Origin: Iningainema tapete BLCC-T55
Lineage (GTDB): Bacteria; Cyanobacteriota; Cyanobacteriia; Cyanobacteriales; Nostocaceae
Length of the DNA stretch: 64,000 bases
Assembly: GCF_014698965.1 (NCBI RefSeq)
Contig: NZ_JACXAE010000067.1
Span: forward strand, 1 to 64,000
Direction: 5' to 3'
Part shown: positions 47,005 through 55,796 of the stretch, in pieces
Numbering within the stretch: the first letter of the stretch is position 1
Layout of the letters: the number at the start of each line of letters is the position of its first letter
Translations under genes and position numbers: made by a program
The notes under the pieces: model-generated
The model's database searches: none
What the model saw: the letters and a program-made list of their open reading frames with translations, nothing else
Told to the model about the DNA's origin: nothing

Positions 47005-47018
47005 AAGGGAGTAGGAAA

Positions 47019-47873
47019 ATGATGGCAAAAATTTTATTCGCTATTAGTGCATTGCTTTTGATTACATTCATAACTCTAGTCATCATCCGGGTAAGGAATG
47101 ATCAAGAAGTTAATCAGATTTGGCGATTGTGTTCCGCACACGCTACGCGATCGCTTGAAACAGTGCCAGCAGAAAATCGTTTCACTCAAGACATGGTTGC
47201 GGGATTACCTGCTCCTGTGCAGCGCTACTTTTTCCATGCTATTGCACCGGGAACTCCTGTTGGTTCTTCTGTAAGCTTAGTTATGAGTGGCAGTTTCAGG
47301 CTTGGGCAAGATAAACCCTGGCTATCGATGTGGGCAAAACAAATTATTTCAGCCAAAGGATTTGTTTGGAAAGCAGCCATTGGTCGTAGTTTGTTCCAGA
47401 TGCGAGGAGCTGATTACTATATTAATGGATCGGGTCGTATGCAGTTTTCCCTTTGGGGACTCCTTCCATTGGTAAATGCCCACAGCCCTGATATTGTGCG
47501 CTCCAGCATTGGACGGCTAGCTGGAGAATTGGTTTTGCTGCCAACGGCATTGCTACCTAACGGGGGCGTGAGTTGGAAGGCAATTGATGACAGGACTATC
47601 CAAGCTAGTCTAAAAATTGATGGTGAACCTGTAACGCTGACATTAGTTATAGATCCTGCTAACGGGAAACTGCTGAAGCTTTCTGTGCCACGTTGGGGAG
47701 ATAAAACAGAGGATGGTAGCTATTCTTACATTCCCTTTGGAGGAGAATATCAGGAAGAACGCACATTTGGAGGATTTACAATTCCCTCTGGGATGAGTGC
47801 AGGCTGGTGGTTTGAGACAGATCGATACTTAGAGTTCTTCCGTGCCAAGATTGAGCAGGCTGAGTTCCGTTGA
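47019..47873 (+). CDS. DUF6544-like membrane-anchored protein
   Basis: This 284-residue protein has one N-terminal membrane segment (ILFAISALLLITFITLVIIRV) and a soluble domain with LPAPVQRYFFHAI, MSGSFRLGQDKPWLSM, AKGFVWKA and PFGGEYQEERTFGGFTIPSGMSAGWWF. The order and motifs agree with DUF6544 (formerly DUF6920) proteins of unknown function. ATG at 47019 or 47022. It is probably co-transcribed with the dioxygenase gene, 14 bases away. Confidence 0.8.
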   Translation: MMAKILFAISALLLITFITLVIIRVRNDQEVNQIWRLCSAHATRSLETVPAENRFTQDMVAGLPAPVQRYFFHAIAPGTPVGSSVSLVMSGSFRLGQDKPWLSMWAKQIISAKGFVWKAAIGRSLFQMRGADYYINGSGRMQFSLWGLLPLVNAHSPDIVRSSIGRLAGELVLLPTALLPNGGVSWKAIDDRTIQASLKIDGEPVTLTLVIDPANGKLLKLSVPRWGDKTEDGSYSYIPFGGEYQEERTFGGFTIPSGMSAGWWFETDRYLEFFRAKIEQAEFR

Positions 47874-47923
47874 AATTATTTATATCTCACGTATTTCTTT
47901 TGTAAAGATAAAGAGGTAAATTC

Positions 47924-48016
47924 ATGAATATTATCAAAGCATTAGGAAAATACAGTAAAAGAATTTTTGTATTAATTTTTATCTTAGTCTTGGCATCCCT
48001 GCTCTTAGGCTACTAG
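47924..48016 (+). CDS. 30-residue single-helix membrane peptide
   Basis: ATG 47924 is preceded by AAGAGGT at 7 bases. The peptide MNIIKALGKYSKRIFVLIF... has a basic N-terminus and one hydrophobic helix to the end (LVLASLLLGY). It lies 50 bases after the DUF6544 gene. It could be a real small membrane protein. I have no family for it. Confidence 0.45.
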   Translation: MNIIKALGKYSKRIFVLIFILVLASLLLGY

Positions 48017-48504
48017 CAACTTAATTTATTAATGTAAAAAATTTACATTCAAGGTAATTTTACCATAGCTGTGGCTACTGGTTCAAAAAATTTTAACTTT
48101 TATGACCGACGTCGTTCGTCAGAAGTTAGAGGGCAGAGGGCAGCTATATTTTGTAAAGTTTTTAAAATGGACAAGTTGTCGCTGTTCCCAGACAAGATGT
48201 TGTGGTTAAAAGTCCGTTATTTGTAGATCCTAATAGTGAACTCGTCCAAGTAGCTAGATCTGTAGGTATTTATGTTGGAGAAACTGTCTAGCAGGATCGG
48301 TTGGTGAAGAAAATAGCTCAAGATGAGTTTCTTATGCCCTCACAAGTTCCTCAAATTTTGAGCATAACTTGAAGATAAAGTCAAGCTTACTTGTTGATCG
48401 GCAATCCGGAAGTGATTGGAGATGAGCACAGTTATGCTTTGTACAAAACAAAAGTGCAAAACAAGATATGACTATGGAGAGAACGTAATAGGAGGTTGAA
48501 TAGA
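48017..48504. other. Spacer with unassigned fragments
   Basis: No intact gene is seen. A frame from about 48178 to a stop at 48291 reads VPRQDVVVKSPLFVDPNSEL... and may be the end of a lost gene. Another piece near 48390-48470 reads YLLIGNPEVIGDEHSYALYK. The CTCACAAGTTCCTCA repeat (copy 2) lies at 48338-48357. It is degraded gene material. Confidence 0.5.
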
Positions 48505-48808
48505 ATGAGTACCATCATTCAACGCCGAAAGGAATTAGATTTCATCTACCCAATTTGGGAAGCGGCTTCTTTGGATGAATGGCTTTACAATGGTGGTACC
48601 TACCAGTTAATTGTGCTGCATTTTCTCATTGGTATTTGGTGCTATTTAGGACGTCCATCATTCCGTCTTAGATAGCCGGGGTGCTGTGATTAACACAGAA
48701 GCAGATTTGCTGAATCGAGCTAGCCTTGGAATTCAAGCAATGCATGCTCCTAACACCCATAATTTCCCCCTTGTCCTGTCTAGCGGCGCACCTATTCCCC
48801 TCAGTTAA
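48505..48808 (+). pseudogene. Remnant of a non-canonical psbA (rogue-type D1)
   Basis: ATG 48505 (GGAGG upstream) opens [13 protein letters not shown], then [20 protein letters not shown] and [17 protein letters not shown], which is D1 from about residue 93 to 129, including His118. A stop (TAG 48673) follows. Another frame then reads [21 protein letters not shown] and [16 protein letters not shown]..., the D1 C-terminus, to a stop at 48808. Two large segments are missing. In D1 numbering, His332 and His337 remain, but 333 is Ala, 342 is Val and 344 is Ser, so Mn-cluster ligands are absent. That marks a rogue or super-rogue D1 rather than a water-splitting one. Confidence 0.83.
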
Positions 48809-48864
48809 AGATTTTGGCGTTGCTGCCATGTATAAAAATAGTTTCGTGTGATTCCGAAACTTTT

Positions 48865-48892
48865 GTAGAGACGCGAAATTTCGCGTCTCTAC
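48865..48892. repeat. TAGAGACG-type palindrome
   Basis: The arms GTAGAGACGCGAAA and TTTCGCGTCTCTAC form a 28-base perfect palindrome, the same form as the one at 63887. A partial copy of the CTCACAAGTTCCTCA repeat follows directly (48892-48909). Confidence 0.88.
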
Positions 48893-49085
48893 TCACAAGT
48901 TCCTCACATTTTTTTTATACATATTCGTTTAAGGTCATCCTTGGGTAATAAATACAACTATTACCTTTACCCCACCCAAGGTTTACCGATGGTGTCTAGT
49001 AGAGATGGATTTTCAGTATATGCACACAGGACAGTTTTTCCCGTTCAACTCAGTTCAACCTTTATTGTGCTACATCAGAAAGAAC

Positions 49086-50369
49086 ATGAATAGATTTGTT
49101 CGTTTGCTAGGTGCGATCGCGTTCTCGTCTTGTGCGGCAGTACTAGCTATAGGCGAAGGAGCTTTTGCCCAGCTCAATGTAGGGCAGTATGGAGTTCAAG
49201 CAGGGCTGGAGTCAGAGTATCTCCAGTACCAGCTTTCGGGGCAAGATTTGACTCAAATGCGAACCATTCCTGCGTGTAGTGTGGGATTTGGTCTGGGGTG
49301 CAACAAGACTGCAACAGTACTTGAGCAATTACTTGAGTCTCAGGGTGGAGCTAGCTACCTTGAGTTGCTGATGCGAGCCTCTGGTGGGGAAGAAAACTTC
49401 CGCAATTTCGCTTCTTTTTACGGTAACAATCCTAATCTCCACCTGATACCATACGCCTCATTCTGGCGAAACGGCAGCCCCTATATAATGGATGGTTATC
49501 AATACCTTCTTGGCAGTCCGGTAAGTCAAACTCCTGTGCAAGGTTTGGGACAAGTCACCAAGAACTTCTACTGGGCACCTTCCTTGGGAGTTGGTAACTC
49601 CCAGAGCCTCCGCAGTGGATTGCTGAACTTGAAATACTCCTTTGGACGTCTCTTGTTTGAGGAGATCGCAAAAATTCCCAACCCCCAGCAGCAGATTCAG
49701 TCTCTGGCTCTGCCAGCAAATATCAAGCAGTTTTATTTAAATAACCTTTCTGGTGGGTTGAGTGCGTTGAACACTGGGGATGAGAACCTGCTCAAACAGA
49801 GCATTCTTAATGTACTTTCATTACCATTTTCCACTAGTGGCGGGGAATTTGGACGACCAAATATTGGCATTCCTCAGGAGTTTAATGGGCAGATTGCACA
49901 AACTCTTCCAGGAGATGTCTTCGTGGCGGCTCCTCCAGAATTGCCAGTGGCAGAAACGATAAGCCAAGATATTCCTTCCAACCTGGAAGAAGGTGTCTTC
50001 GTTCAAGAAGGCTCTAGTAAAAGGTTTCCCATCTGGCTCATCCCTGGCGGCGGTCTTGCTGCACTTGTGTTGATTTTATCCCTTGGTGGAGATAGTTCCT
50101 CAAGTAACAGACCTGATACCTTAGCAGCCGTTACACCCCCTGTTAGCAATCTGCCTAGCCCTATGGAATATCCTTCTACTCCTCCTAGCGGAACCGTTGT
50201 CCCCAATTACAACCAGGTCATTGAGATTCCGCCTACCACGAACATTATTCAGAAGCCGGAAGAGGAAGTGAAGGTGTCGGAGCCATCTATAGTAAAGCCT
50301 CTTGTGTTGCTTATTATTCTACTATACGTACTTGGTCATAAACAGCGGTTCATGCAGACAAATGCATAA
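49086..50369 (+). CDS. Exported protein of unknown function
   Basis: I do not recognise this 427-residue protein. Starting at ATG 49086 it has a clear signal peptide (MNRFVRLLGAIAFSSCAAVL, cleavage after AFA). A soluble region of about 270 residues includes two Cys in ACSVGFGLGC and patterns such as LEQLLESQGGASYLELL. Then come a membrane segment near 310-330 (FPIWLIPGGGLAALVLIL), a Pro/Thr/Ser-rich linker, and a C-terminal membrane segment (PLVLLIILLYVLG) before a basic tail. The layout suggests an envelope protein held by two C-terminal helices. The longer start at 49005 would hide the signal peptide. Confidence 0.65.
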   Translation: MNRFVRLLGAIAFSSCAAVLAIGEGAFAQLNVGQYGVQAGLESEYLQYQLSGQDLTQMRTIPACSVGFGLGCNKTATVLEQLLESQGGASYLELLMRASGGEENFRNFASFYGNNPNLHLIPYASFWRNGSPYIMDGYQYLLGSPVSQTPVQGLGQVTKNFYWAPSLGVGNSQSLRSGLLNLKYSFGRLLFEEIAKIPNPQQQIQSLALPANIKQFYLNNLSGGLSALNTGDENLLKQSILNVLSLPFSTSGGEFGRPNIGIPQEFNGQIAQTLPGDVFVAAPPELPVAETISQDIPSNLEEGVFVQEGSSKRFPIWLIPGGGLAALVLILSLGGDSSSSNRPDTLAAVTPPVSNLPSPMEYPSTPPSGTVVPNYNQVIEIPPTTNIIQKPEEEVKVSEPSIVKPLVLLIILLYVLGHKQRFMQTNA

Positions 50370-50413
50370 AACGTGCAGATCTAAAATTGACAGATTGGGG
50401 GCACAACAAGCTG

Positions 50414-50538
50414 TTATAAACTCCAGCCTAAAGCTTCTGCCACAAAGCTTGCTAACTGTAGCGGATTAAAGGGCAAATCTGAGCGAGTTCCCGAATGTAT
50501 TCCTCGTTGTCAATCACTAAAATGCGTTTGTCTGTCAT
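50414..50538 (-). pseudogene. Response regulator with internal deletion
   Basis: ATG 50538 opens MTDKRILVIDNEEYIRELAQI, the start of a receiver domain. A frame change then leads to PFNPLQLASFVAEALGW and a stop at 50414, the usual end of such receivers. About 80 residues with the phospho-Asp and Lys are gone. It overlaps the 3' end of the hybrid kinase by 29 bases, so it was the last gene of that operon. Confidence 0.82.
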
Positions 50539-53089
50539 AACTGCCATCCTTGTGTTGGTTCTGGGTAATTCTGGAAAGTAATTCCAGCACCCGTTGCTCA
50601 AATTCAAGCGCTGTTACGCGACTTTTTGTCAAGAACTCAGTTTGCCCTAGCTTGAGGCGATTTCGTTCAGAGTCGTCCAAATCTTTAGCAGAATAAACTA
50701 CTAAAGGAATGTTGTGTAAGTAGTTATGCTGAGAAAGCCACTCTACAACTGCAAATCCATCTCGATCTGGTAAGATTAAATCGAGAATAAGCAAATCTGG
50801 ATGCACTTGCTGACTTTGGCGGATTGCCTCCCTTGCAGAAGGAGCATGAAAAACCTCAATGTCATGGTTCTCAAACTGCATCATCAGTAAATGTGCCAAG
50901 TCATTGTCGTCTTCTACCAGCAAGATGCGGACTCGCTTATGAGATTTAGCTACAATCTGCTTGAGAGATTGCAGTAGGGATGTTTCATTTACAGGCTGAC
51001 ATACCCAATTAATAAAACCGCTATTGTCGTGGTTTTCATTCGAGTTCAACACATCAGCAGTACGGTTTTGTGGTGTTTGATCGAAAGAAGCAGCTGTTGC
51101 GTATGAATCTATCTTAGGAATTAAAGTATCCGTTTGTACACATACACTACAGAGCATAATGGGAATATTTTTTGTCTCCGAGTGCTGCTTGAGAGCCGCT
51201 ATGACTTCCCAGCCATTCATCCCTGGCATGAGTAAATCAAGTAGAATCGCATCTGGTTGCAAGGTAATTGTCTGCTGCACAGCTTCCTCACCGGAAACGG
51301 TGGTAACAACCCGGTAGTTTTGTTCTTCGAGCATTGTTTGCAACACAGTCCGGGTTTTTAAGTCATCATGACACACCAACACTAAAGGGCTACTATCGGT
51401 GGTTTGCTCCTTTTCTTGAAGGATGGGAAGGGTAAAGTAAAAGGTACTTCCCTCACCCAAGTGACTCTCAACCCAGATGCGCCCGGAGTGTTGTTGCACG
51501 ATACTGCGGCAAATTGCCAAGCCCAAGCCAGTTCCCTCATGGTTGCGCGAGTCGGAGGAATCAACTTGTTGAAAGCGTTCAAAAATGGTTTCGAGTTTGT
51601 CGGCGGGAATACCTCGCCCTTGATCCTTGACTTGAAATAGTATCTGATCTTCTAGGCGTTCGGCTGTTAACCAAACTGTACTGCCAGGGGGTGAGAATTT
51701 GATGGCGTTACTCAACAGGTTGGTTAGAGTTTGGATCAGGCGATCGCGATCGGCCCATAGCTTAACTGAAATGGGTGAAATTGATAAATTCACCCCATCC
51801 CGTTGTGCCATAGTTTGCATTACATCTACTGCCTCGGTGAGCAAATCAGCAGCATCACAAGCCTGTTTCTCCATCGTCACCTTACCCGACTCGATCCGCT
51901 CGATATCCAAGATGTCGTTGATGAGTCGCACCAAGCGATCTGTGCTGTCTACAGCAATTTCTAGCAGACGCTTACCCCGTTGCGAGTTAGGATCGAGTAG
52001 CCCACTAGCCAGCATACCCAAAGAACCGTGAATTGAAGTCAGGGGTGTGCGGAGTTCGTGGCTGACAACGGAAATAAACTCATCCTTCATTCGCTCCACT
52101 AGCTGGCGATCGGTAATGTCTTTAAAGGTGACAACAGCTCCCATCACCTCACCTTGTTCTTGAATCGGCGTTGACACATACTCAACGGGGAAACTCGAAC
52201 CATTCTTGCGCCAAAAGACTTCGTTAGTAACTTGATGCACTGATGCATCACGGATAGACGCATAAATCGGACAATATGTCAAGGGTGAAGGTGTTTCGTC
52301 TAATTTGGCAGGGGGCAGGATAATATCTATGGGCTTACCAATTAATTCTGTCACCTGGTATCCCAGCAATTTAGCAGCGGCTGGATTCACAAAGGTGATT
52401 TTGCCCGACTTGTCCAATCCGCACAAGCCTTCTCCCATTGAATTTAAAATCAGCTCATTTTGACGGCTAACCCGCTTAAGAGCCGACTGCGTCCGCTGAC
52501 GTTCCTCGAGTTCTGACTGCAACTGTGCGTTGACGCCGATCAATTCGCCTGTACGCTCTACTACTCTCATTTCTAGCTCATCCTTAGCTTTTTGTAGCGC
52601 TGACTCAATCTGCTTGCGTGAGGTGATGTCAATACGAATTGCTACATATTGATAAGGTTTAAGCTGATGATCTAATAGCGGTACAATCGTTGTATCTACC
52701 CAGTAATAAGTTCCATCTTTGGCACGGTTTTTGATTTCGCCTTTCCAAACTTGCCCACTGGTAATAGTCTTCCACATCTGTTGAAAGAATTCCCTGGGAT
52801 GATAATCAGAATTAATAATGCGGTGGTTTTGTCCTAAAAGTTCTGCTCGAGAATATTTTGAGATTTCGCAAAATTTATCGTTAACGTAAATAATTGTTCC
52901 CTTGGGGTCAGTAATTGCTACAATAGAGGACTGATCTAGAGCAAACTTAATGTCTGCCAGTTCTTTAAGTGAGGCTTGCAAAATTTGCGTGGCTTCCTTA
53001 CGTTCACAATCTGACAAAGCCAATTGACCTAATTTAGCCACGGCTAACCACATCTGCTGAACTTCATTTTCACATGAATTTGCGCTCAT
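50510..53089 (-). CDS. PAS-PAS-histidine kinase-REC-REC hybrid
   Basis: This 859-residue soluble hybrid has a PAS domain near 50-160 (LDQSSIVAITDPKGTIIYVNDKF...), a helical linker, a second PAS near 205-330 (LNSMGEGLCGLDKSGKITFVNPAA), the kinase core (FISVVSHELRTPLTSIHGSL with the phospho-His; NLLSNAIKFSPPGS; GTGLGLAI), and two receivers: LVCHDDLKTRT.../AILLDLLMPGMNG and LLVEDDNDLAHLL.../LLILDLILPDRDG/FLTKS. The first receiver lacks the usual acidic pair context (HDD) but has its Asp. It follows the REC-GGDEF regulator by 15 bases, and a broken third receiver gene overlaps its end. It is probably a phosphorelay hub. Confidence 0.92.
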   Translation of the reverse strand: MSANSCENEVQQMWLAVAKLGQLALSDCERKEATQILQASLKELADIKFALDQSSIVAITDPKGTIIYVNDKFCEISKYSRAELLGQNHRIINSDYHPREFFQQMWKTITSGQVWKGEIKNRAKDGTYYWVDTTIVPLLDHQLKPYQYVAIRIDITSRKQIESALQKAKDELEMRVVERTGELIGVNAQLQSELEERQRTQSALKRVSRQNELILNSMGEGLCGLDKSGKITFVNPAAAKLLGYQVTELIGKPIDIILPPAKLDETPSPLTYCPIYASIRDASVHQVTNEVFWRKNGSSFPVEYVSTPIQEQGEVMGAVVTFKDITDRQLVERMKDEFISVVSHELRTPLTSIHGSLGMLASGLLDPNSQRGKRLLEIAVDSTDRLVRLINDILDIERIESGKVTMEKQACDAADLLTEAVDVMQTMAQRDGVNLSISPISVKLWADRDRLIQTLTNLLSNAIKFSPPGSTVWLTAERLEDQILFQVKDQGRGIPADKLETIFERFQQVDSSDSRNHEGTGLGLAICRSIVQQHSGRIWVESHLGEGSTFYFTLPILQEKEQTTDSSPLVLVCHDDLKTRTVLQTMLEEQNYRVVTTVSGEEAVQQTITLQPDAILLDLLMPGMNGWEVIAALKQHSETKNIPIMLCSVCVQTDTLIPKIDSYATAASFDQTPQNRTADVLNSNENHDNSGFINWVCQPVNETSLLQSLKQIVAKSHKRVRILLVEDDNDLAHLLMMQFENHDIEVFHAPSAREAIRQSQQVHPDLLILDLILPDRDGFAVVEWLSQHNYLHNIPLVVYSAKDLDDSERNRLKLGQTEFLTKSRVTALEFEQRVLELLSRITQNQHKDGSYDRQTHFSD

Positions 53090-53104
53090 AAAATTTATTT
53101 TTAA

Positions 53105-55099
53105 TTAACGATTTGAAACAATTAGTTCAGGTTTGGGTGCAGCAGGTAACACACAATTGCGTCCAGCAGCATGAGCTTGATGAAGGGCTGCATCTGCAAC
53201 TTGATACAATGATTGCAAGTCAGTTCCATCCTCAGGATACTGAGCTACGCCTGCGCTGAAAGTTACCCGAAACTTGCTGCCGTCAGGGGCTAAAAACTCC
53301 TGTTCGTGTAGGGTTTTTAGCACCTCTTTAAGTCGCAGCACACCATCACTTCTGGTCATAGCATATATACCCACGACAAATTTTTCCCCACCCCAGCGTC
53401 CGACAATATCTTCGGAGGGAAATGATTGCCGTAGCAGTTGTCCGAATTGGCGTAATACCGCATCGCCAGTTGGGTGACCAAAAGTATTGTTGACAAGCTT
53501 GACGTTATCTAAATCTAGGATAGCTAAGCACAGCGGTTGATTGTGTCGCTGGCTTAAATGCAGGAATTTATCTAGGTCTTGGGTTGCTCTATAACGGTTA
53601 AATACTGTAGTCAGTGGATCGATGGAAGCTAAACTACGAAGTAGTTTGATTCGCTCCAAGCGATTGATAATGCGAGTTACCAGTTCTGGTCCGACAATGG
53701 GCTTGCTCACAAAGTCATCTGCACCTATAGCAAACACCTGATTCACAGTGGCTGCATCTGTGTGAGCAGTTAAAAAAAGTACTGGTAATGCGCAAGTACG
53801 CGGTTCGTTTCGCACCATTTGACACAGTTCAACTCCACTCAAATGCGGCATCTGAATGTCTAAAATTAGCAGATCCGGTAAAGATGCTTCTAGCGTTTCC
53901 CAAAAGCATCGGGGATCGTTGAGGGTGATTACCTGAAGTCCCCAAGGTTCCAGTAAGGTTTGCAGAGTAGCTAAAATTTGCGGATCGTCGTCCACGACCA
54001 TTACCACTGCTTCTGTATCCGTGTCAAATCTTTCATCGGAGTTGGTTTGGGTTGCTGAAACTGGCACAAGGGGTGATTGCTCGATTTCTTGACGTAGTTT
54101 GAGCACTAATTTACGTAGGTGTTTGCCCTCTTTCAAACCCACGCACTTACCAGCTTGCAACAAATGTTCAATTTTCCTTGCCAGTTGAGAACCAGAGCTA
54201 AAACCAAAAGTGCCTAAAGAACCTGCTAGTGTGTGAGCTTGCTGTTCTGCTATTGCATGTAGTTCCTGACTGAGTGTATCTTGCAACGCATCTGTGGCAG
54301 CTTGTTCCAAGACGGACACTTGCTGACTAATTTTTCCTTGAAATCGCCTCCAAACTCCACCCAATGCTGCCAATGTCTGCTGTTGAATTTGTTCCACAGT
54401 AGAGACGTTGTCGGCAACGTCTGTGCTAAGTTGTTTGAGGCGATATCCGATGCCATAAACAGTCTCTACTAAATCAGCAGGAGCACCTGCTGCTTTCAAC
54501 TTTTGTCGCAAACCTTTGATTTGAGTTCTGACTGCTTCTTCTCCTGGTGTATGGTCAAACGACCAAACGCGATCAAGAATTGCACTACAGCTAAACACCC
54601 GGCGAGGATTCCGCATAAACAACTCTAATAGAGCATACTCCTTAGCAGTTAGCTGTACAAGATGTTTTTCATAATGTACCTCTATGCAACTGGGATCAAG
54701 GCGTAAGCTTCCCCACTCTAGTATAGGCTGTGCAGTCGAATTGCCTCGACGCAGTAAAGCACGCACGCGTGCGACTAATTCCTCAGAGTCGAAGGGTTTG
54801 ACGACATAATCATCTGCACCTGCGTCTAGCCCGATTGCTTTATCATGACTGCTGTCTCGACCTGTAAGCAAGAGGACGGGCATTTTATAGTCGTGCGATC
54901 GCAGGAGTCGGCAAAAGCTAATACCATCTAGCTTGGGCAACATGACATCAAGCATGATTAAGTCGTAATCAAAGGCTTCTACTAAATCCCAAGCTAATTC
55001 ACCGTCTGTGGCAACTTCCACTGCATAATTTTGGTGTTCGAGGACTTTTGTGAGCGCAAGAGCAGTTAACTCATCATCCTCTACGATCAGAATTCTCAT
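53105..55099 (-). CDS. REC-winged helix-HPt-REC-GGDEF regulator
   Basis: This 664-residue protein joins a receiver (ILIVEDDELTALAL, IMLDVMLPKLDG, YVVKPF), an OmpR winged helix (about 125-225; LTAKEYALLELFMRNP, VYGIGYRL), an HPt-like helix bundle with AHTLAGSLGTFGF, a second receiver (MVVDDDPQILATL, LLILDIQMPHLSG, FVSKPI) and a GGDEF domain. The GGDEF signature reads GRWGGEKFVV, so the fourth residue is Lys rather than Glu, and no RxxD I-site is seen; cyclase activity is doubtful. A repeat palindrome at 54399-54426 is in frame between the winged helix and HPt. The first gene of a three-gene operon. Confidence 0.9.
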   Translation of the reverse strand: MRILIVEDDELTALALTKVLEHQNYAVEVATDGELAWDLVEAFDYDLIMLDVMLPKLDGISFCRLLRSHDYKMPVLLLTGRDSSHDKAIGLDAGADDYVVKPFDSEELVARVRALLRRGNSTAQPILEWGSLRLDPSCIEVHYEKHLVQLTAKEYALLELFMRNPRRVFSCSAILDRVWSFDHTPGEEAVRTQIKGLRQKLKAAGAPADLVETVYGIGYRLKQLSTDVADNVSTVEQIQQQTLAALGGVWRRFQGKISQQVSVLEQAATDALQDTLSQELHAIAEQQAHTLAGSLGTFGFSSGSQLARKIEHLLQAGKCVGLKEGKHLRKLVLKLRQEIEQSPLVPVSATQTNSDERFDTDTEAVVMVVDDDPQILATLQTLLEPWGLQVITLNDPRCFWETLEASLPDLLILDIQMPHLSGVELCQMVRNEPRTCALPVLFLTAHTDAATVNQVFAIGADDFVSKPIVGPELVTRIINRLERIKLLRSLASIDPLTTVFNRYRATQDLDKFLHLSQRHNQPLCLAILDLDNVKLVNNTFGHPTGDAVLRQFGQLLRQSFPSEDIVGRWGGEKFVVGIYAMTRSDGVLRLKEVLKTLHEQEFLAPDGSKFRVTFSAGVAQYPEDGTDLQSLYQVADAALHQAHAAGRNCVLPAAPKPELIVSNR
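54399..54426. repeat. In-frame palindromic repeat inside the regulator gene
   Basis: AGTAGAGACGTTG and CAACGTCTGTGCT form a slightly diverged TAGAGACG palindrome within the coding sequence. On the minus strand it encodes about LSTDVADNVST, in the linker just after the winged helix (YGIGYRLKQ), where an insertion is tolerable. Confidence 0.7.
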
Positions 55100-55190
55100 T
55101 GTGGCTCATCCCCCTAATTCTTGCTCTTGACTGTGTTAATAGTCTGCAATAATACATACGCCTTCCCTGACTTCAACACAGGAAAATCCA

Positions 55191-55673
55191 TTACACATTT
55201 GCCGAAAGCAAAGGAATATTCTCTGCCAGAGCATCCTTAACAAGGATACCCTGTTCCCTTGCCCAAAACTGACTCAAAAAGTGAATTTGTCGCAACCCAA
55301 CAATCAAATTCAAACCCGGTACAAAAATCCACGAAGCGCAAAGCGGTTCTTTCATTCCGGCTTGGCGGTAAAGTTCATTTACTGTTTTATATAGCTTGAA
55401 CTGCACAATATAAATCCAAGCAACACCAAGCAAAGAAAACCAACCAAACCACCCAGGCACATCTGGATCGAATATGCGCAAAGCTTGAGGAACAGCTACA
55501 CCTAAAACAAAAGGCGCTAAACATAACGTACCCGACCAACCATAACCGTTATAGCGTCGCAATTCCTCTTGTATAATCCACTTATACCACCCATAGTACA
55601 ACATCAAAGTGACAACAGATAAGAAAATTACCCGCCACAACGGACGAGGTTTACCCAAAGGTTGATCCGACAT
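55191..55673 (-). CDS. DUF4234-like membrane protein
   Basis: This 160-residue protein has three or four hydrophobic segments (LWRVIFLSVVTLMLYYGWYKWI, LAPFVLGVAVPQAL, FSLLGVAWIYIVQFKLYKTVNELY, WIFVPGLNLIVGLRQIHFL). The pattern is like DUF4234 proteins, inner-membrane proteins of unknown function. It lies 92 bases upstream in direction from the regulator operon. I see no motif that gives a function. Confidence 0.65.
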   Translation of the reverse strand: MSDQPLGKPRPLWRVIFLSVVTLMLYYGWYKWIIQEELRRYNGYGWSGTLCLAPFVLGVAVPQALRIFDPDVPGWFGWFSLLGVAWIYIVQFKLYKTVNELYRQAGMKEPLCASWIFVPGLNLIVGLRQIHFLSQFWAREQGILVKDALAENIPLLSANV

Positions 55674-55750
55674 ATTATAGTTGGAGATATCAAATTTATA
55701 TATTTTATACCAAACCAGGATTTACAACCAACAATGAAACGACATCTAAT

Positions 55751-55778
55751 GTAGAGACGTTACATGTAACGTCTCTAC
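55751..55778. repeat. TAGAGACG-type palindrome
   Basis: Arms GTAGAGACGTTACA and TGTAACGTCTCTAC form a perfect 28-base palindrome. It lies 19 bases past the hemJ stop. Confidence 0.88.
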
Positions 55779-55796
55779 ATAACGCGCCACAATCGA

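Noticed and set aside
48178-48291. Fragment VPRQDVVVKSPLFVDPNSEL as part of the psbA remnant
   Set aside because: It does not match D1 and I cannot place it in any family.
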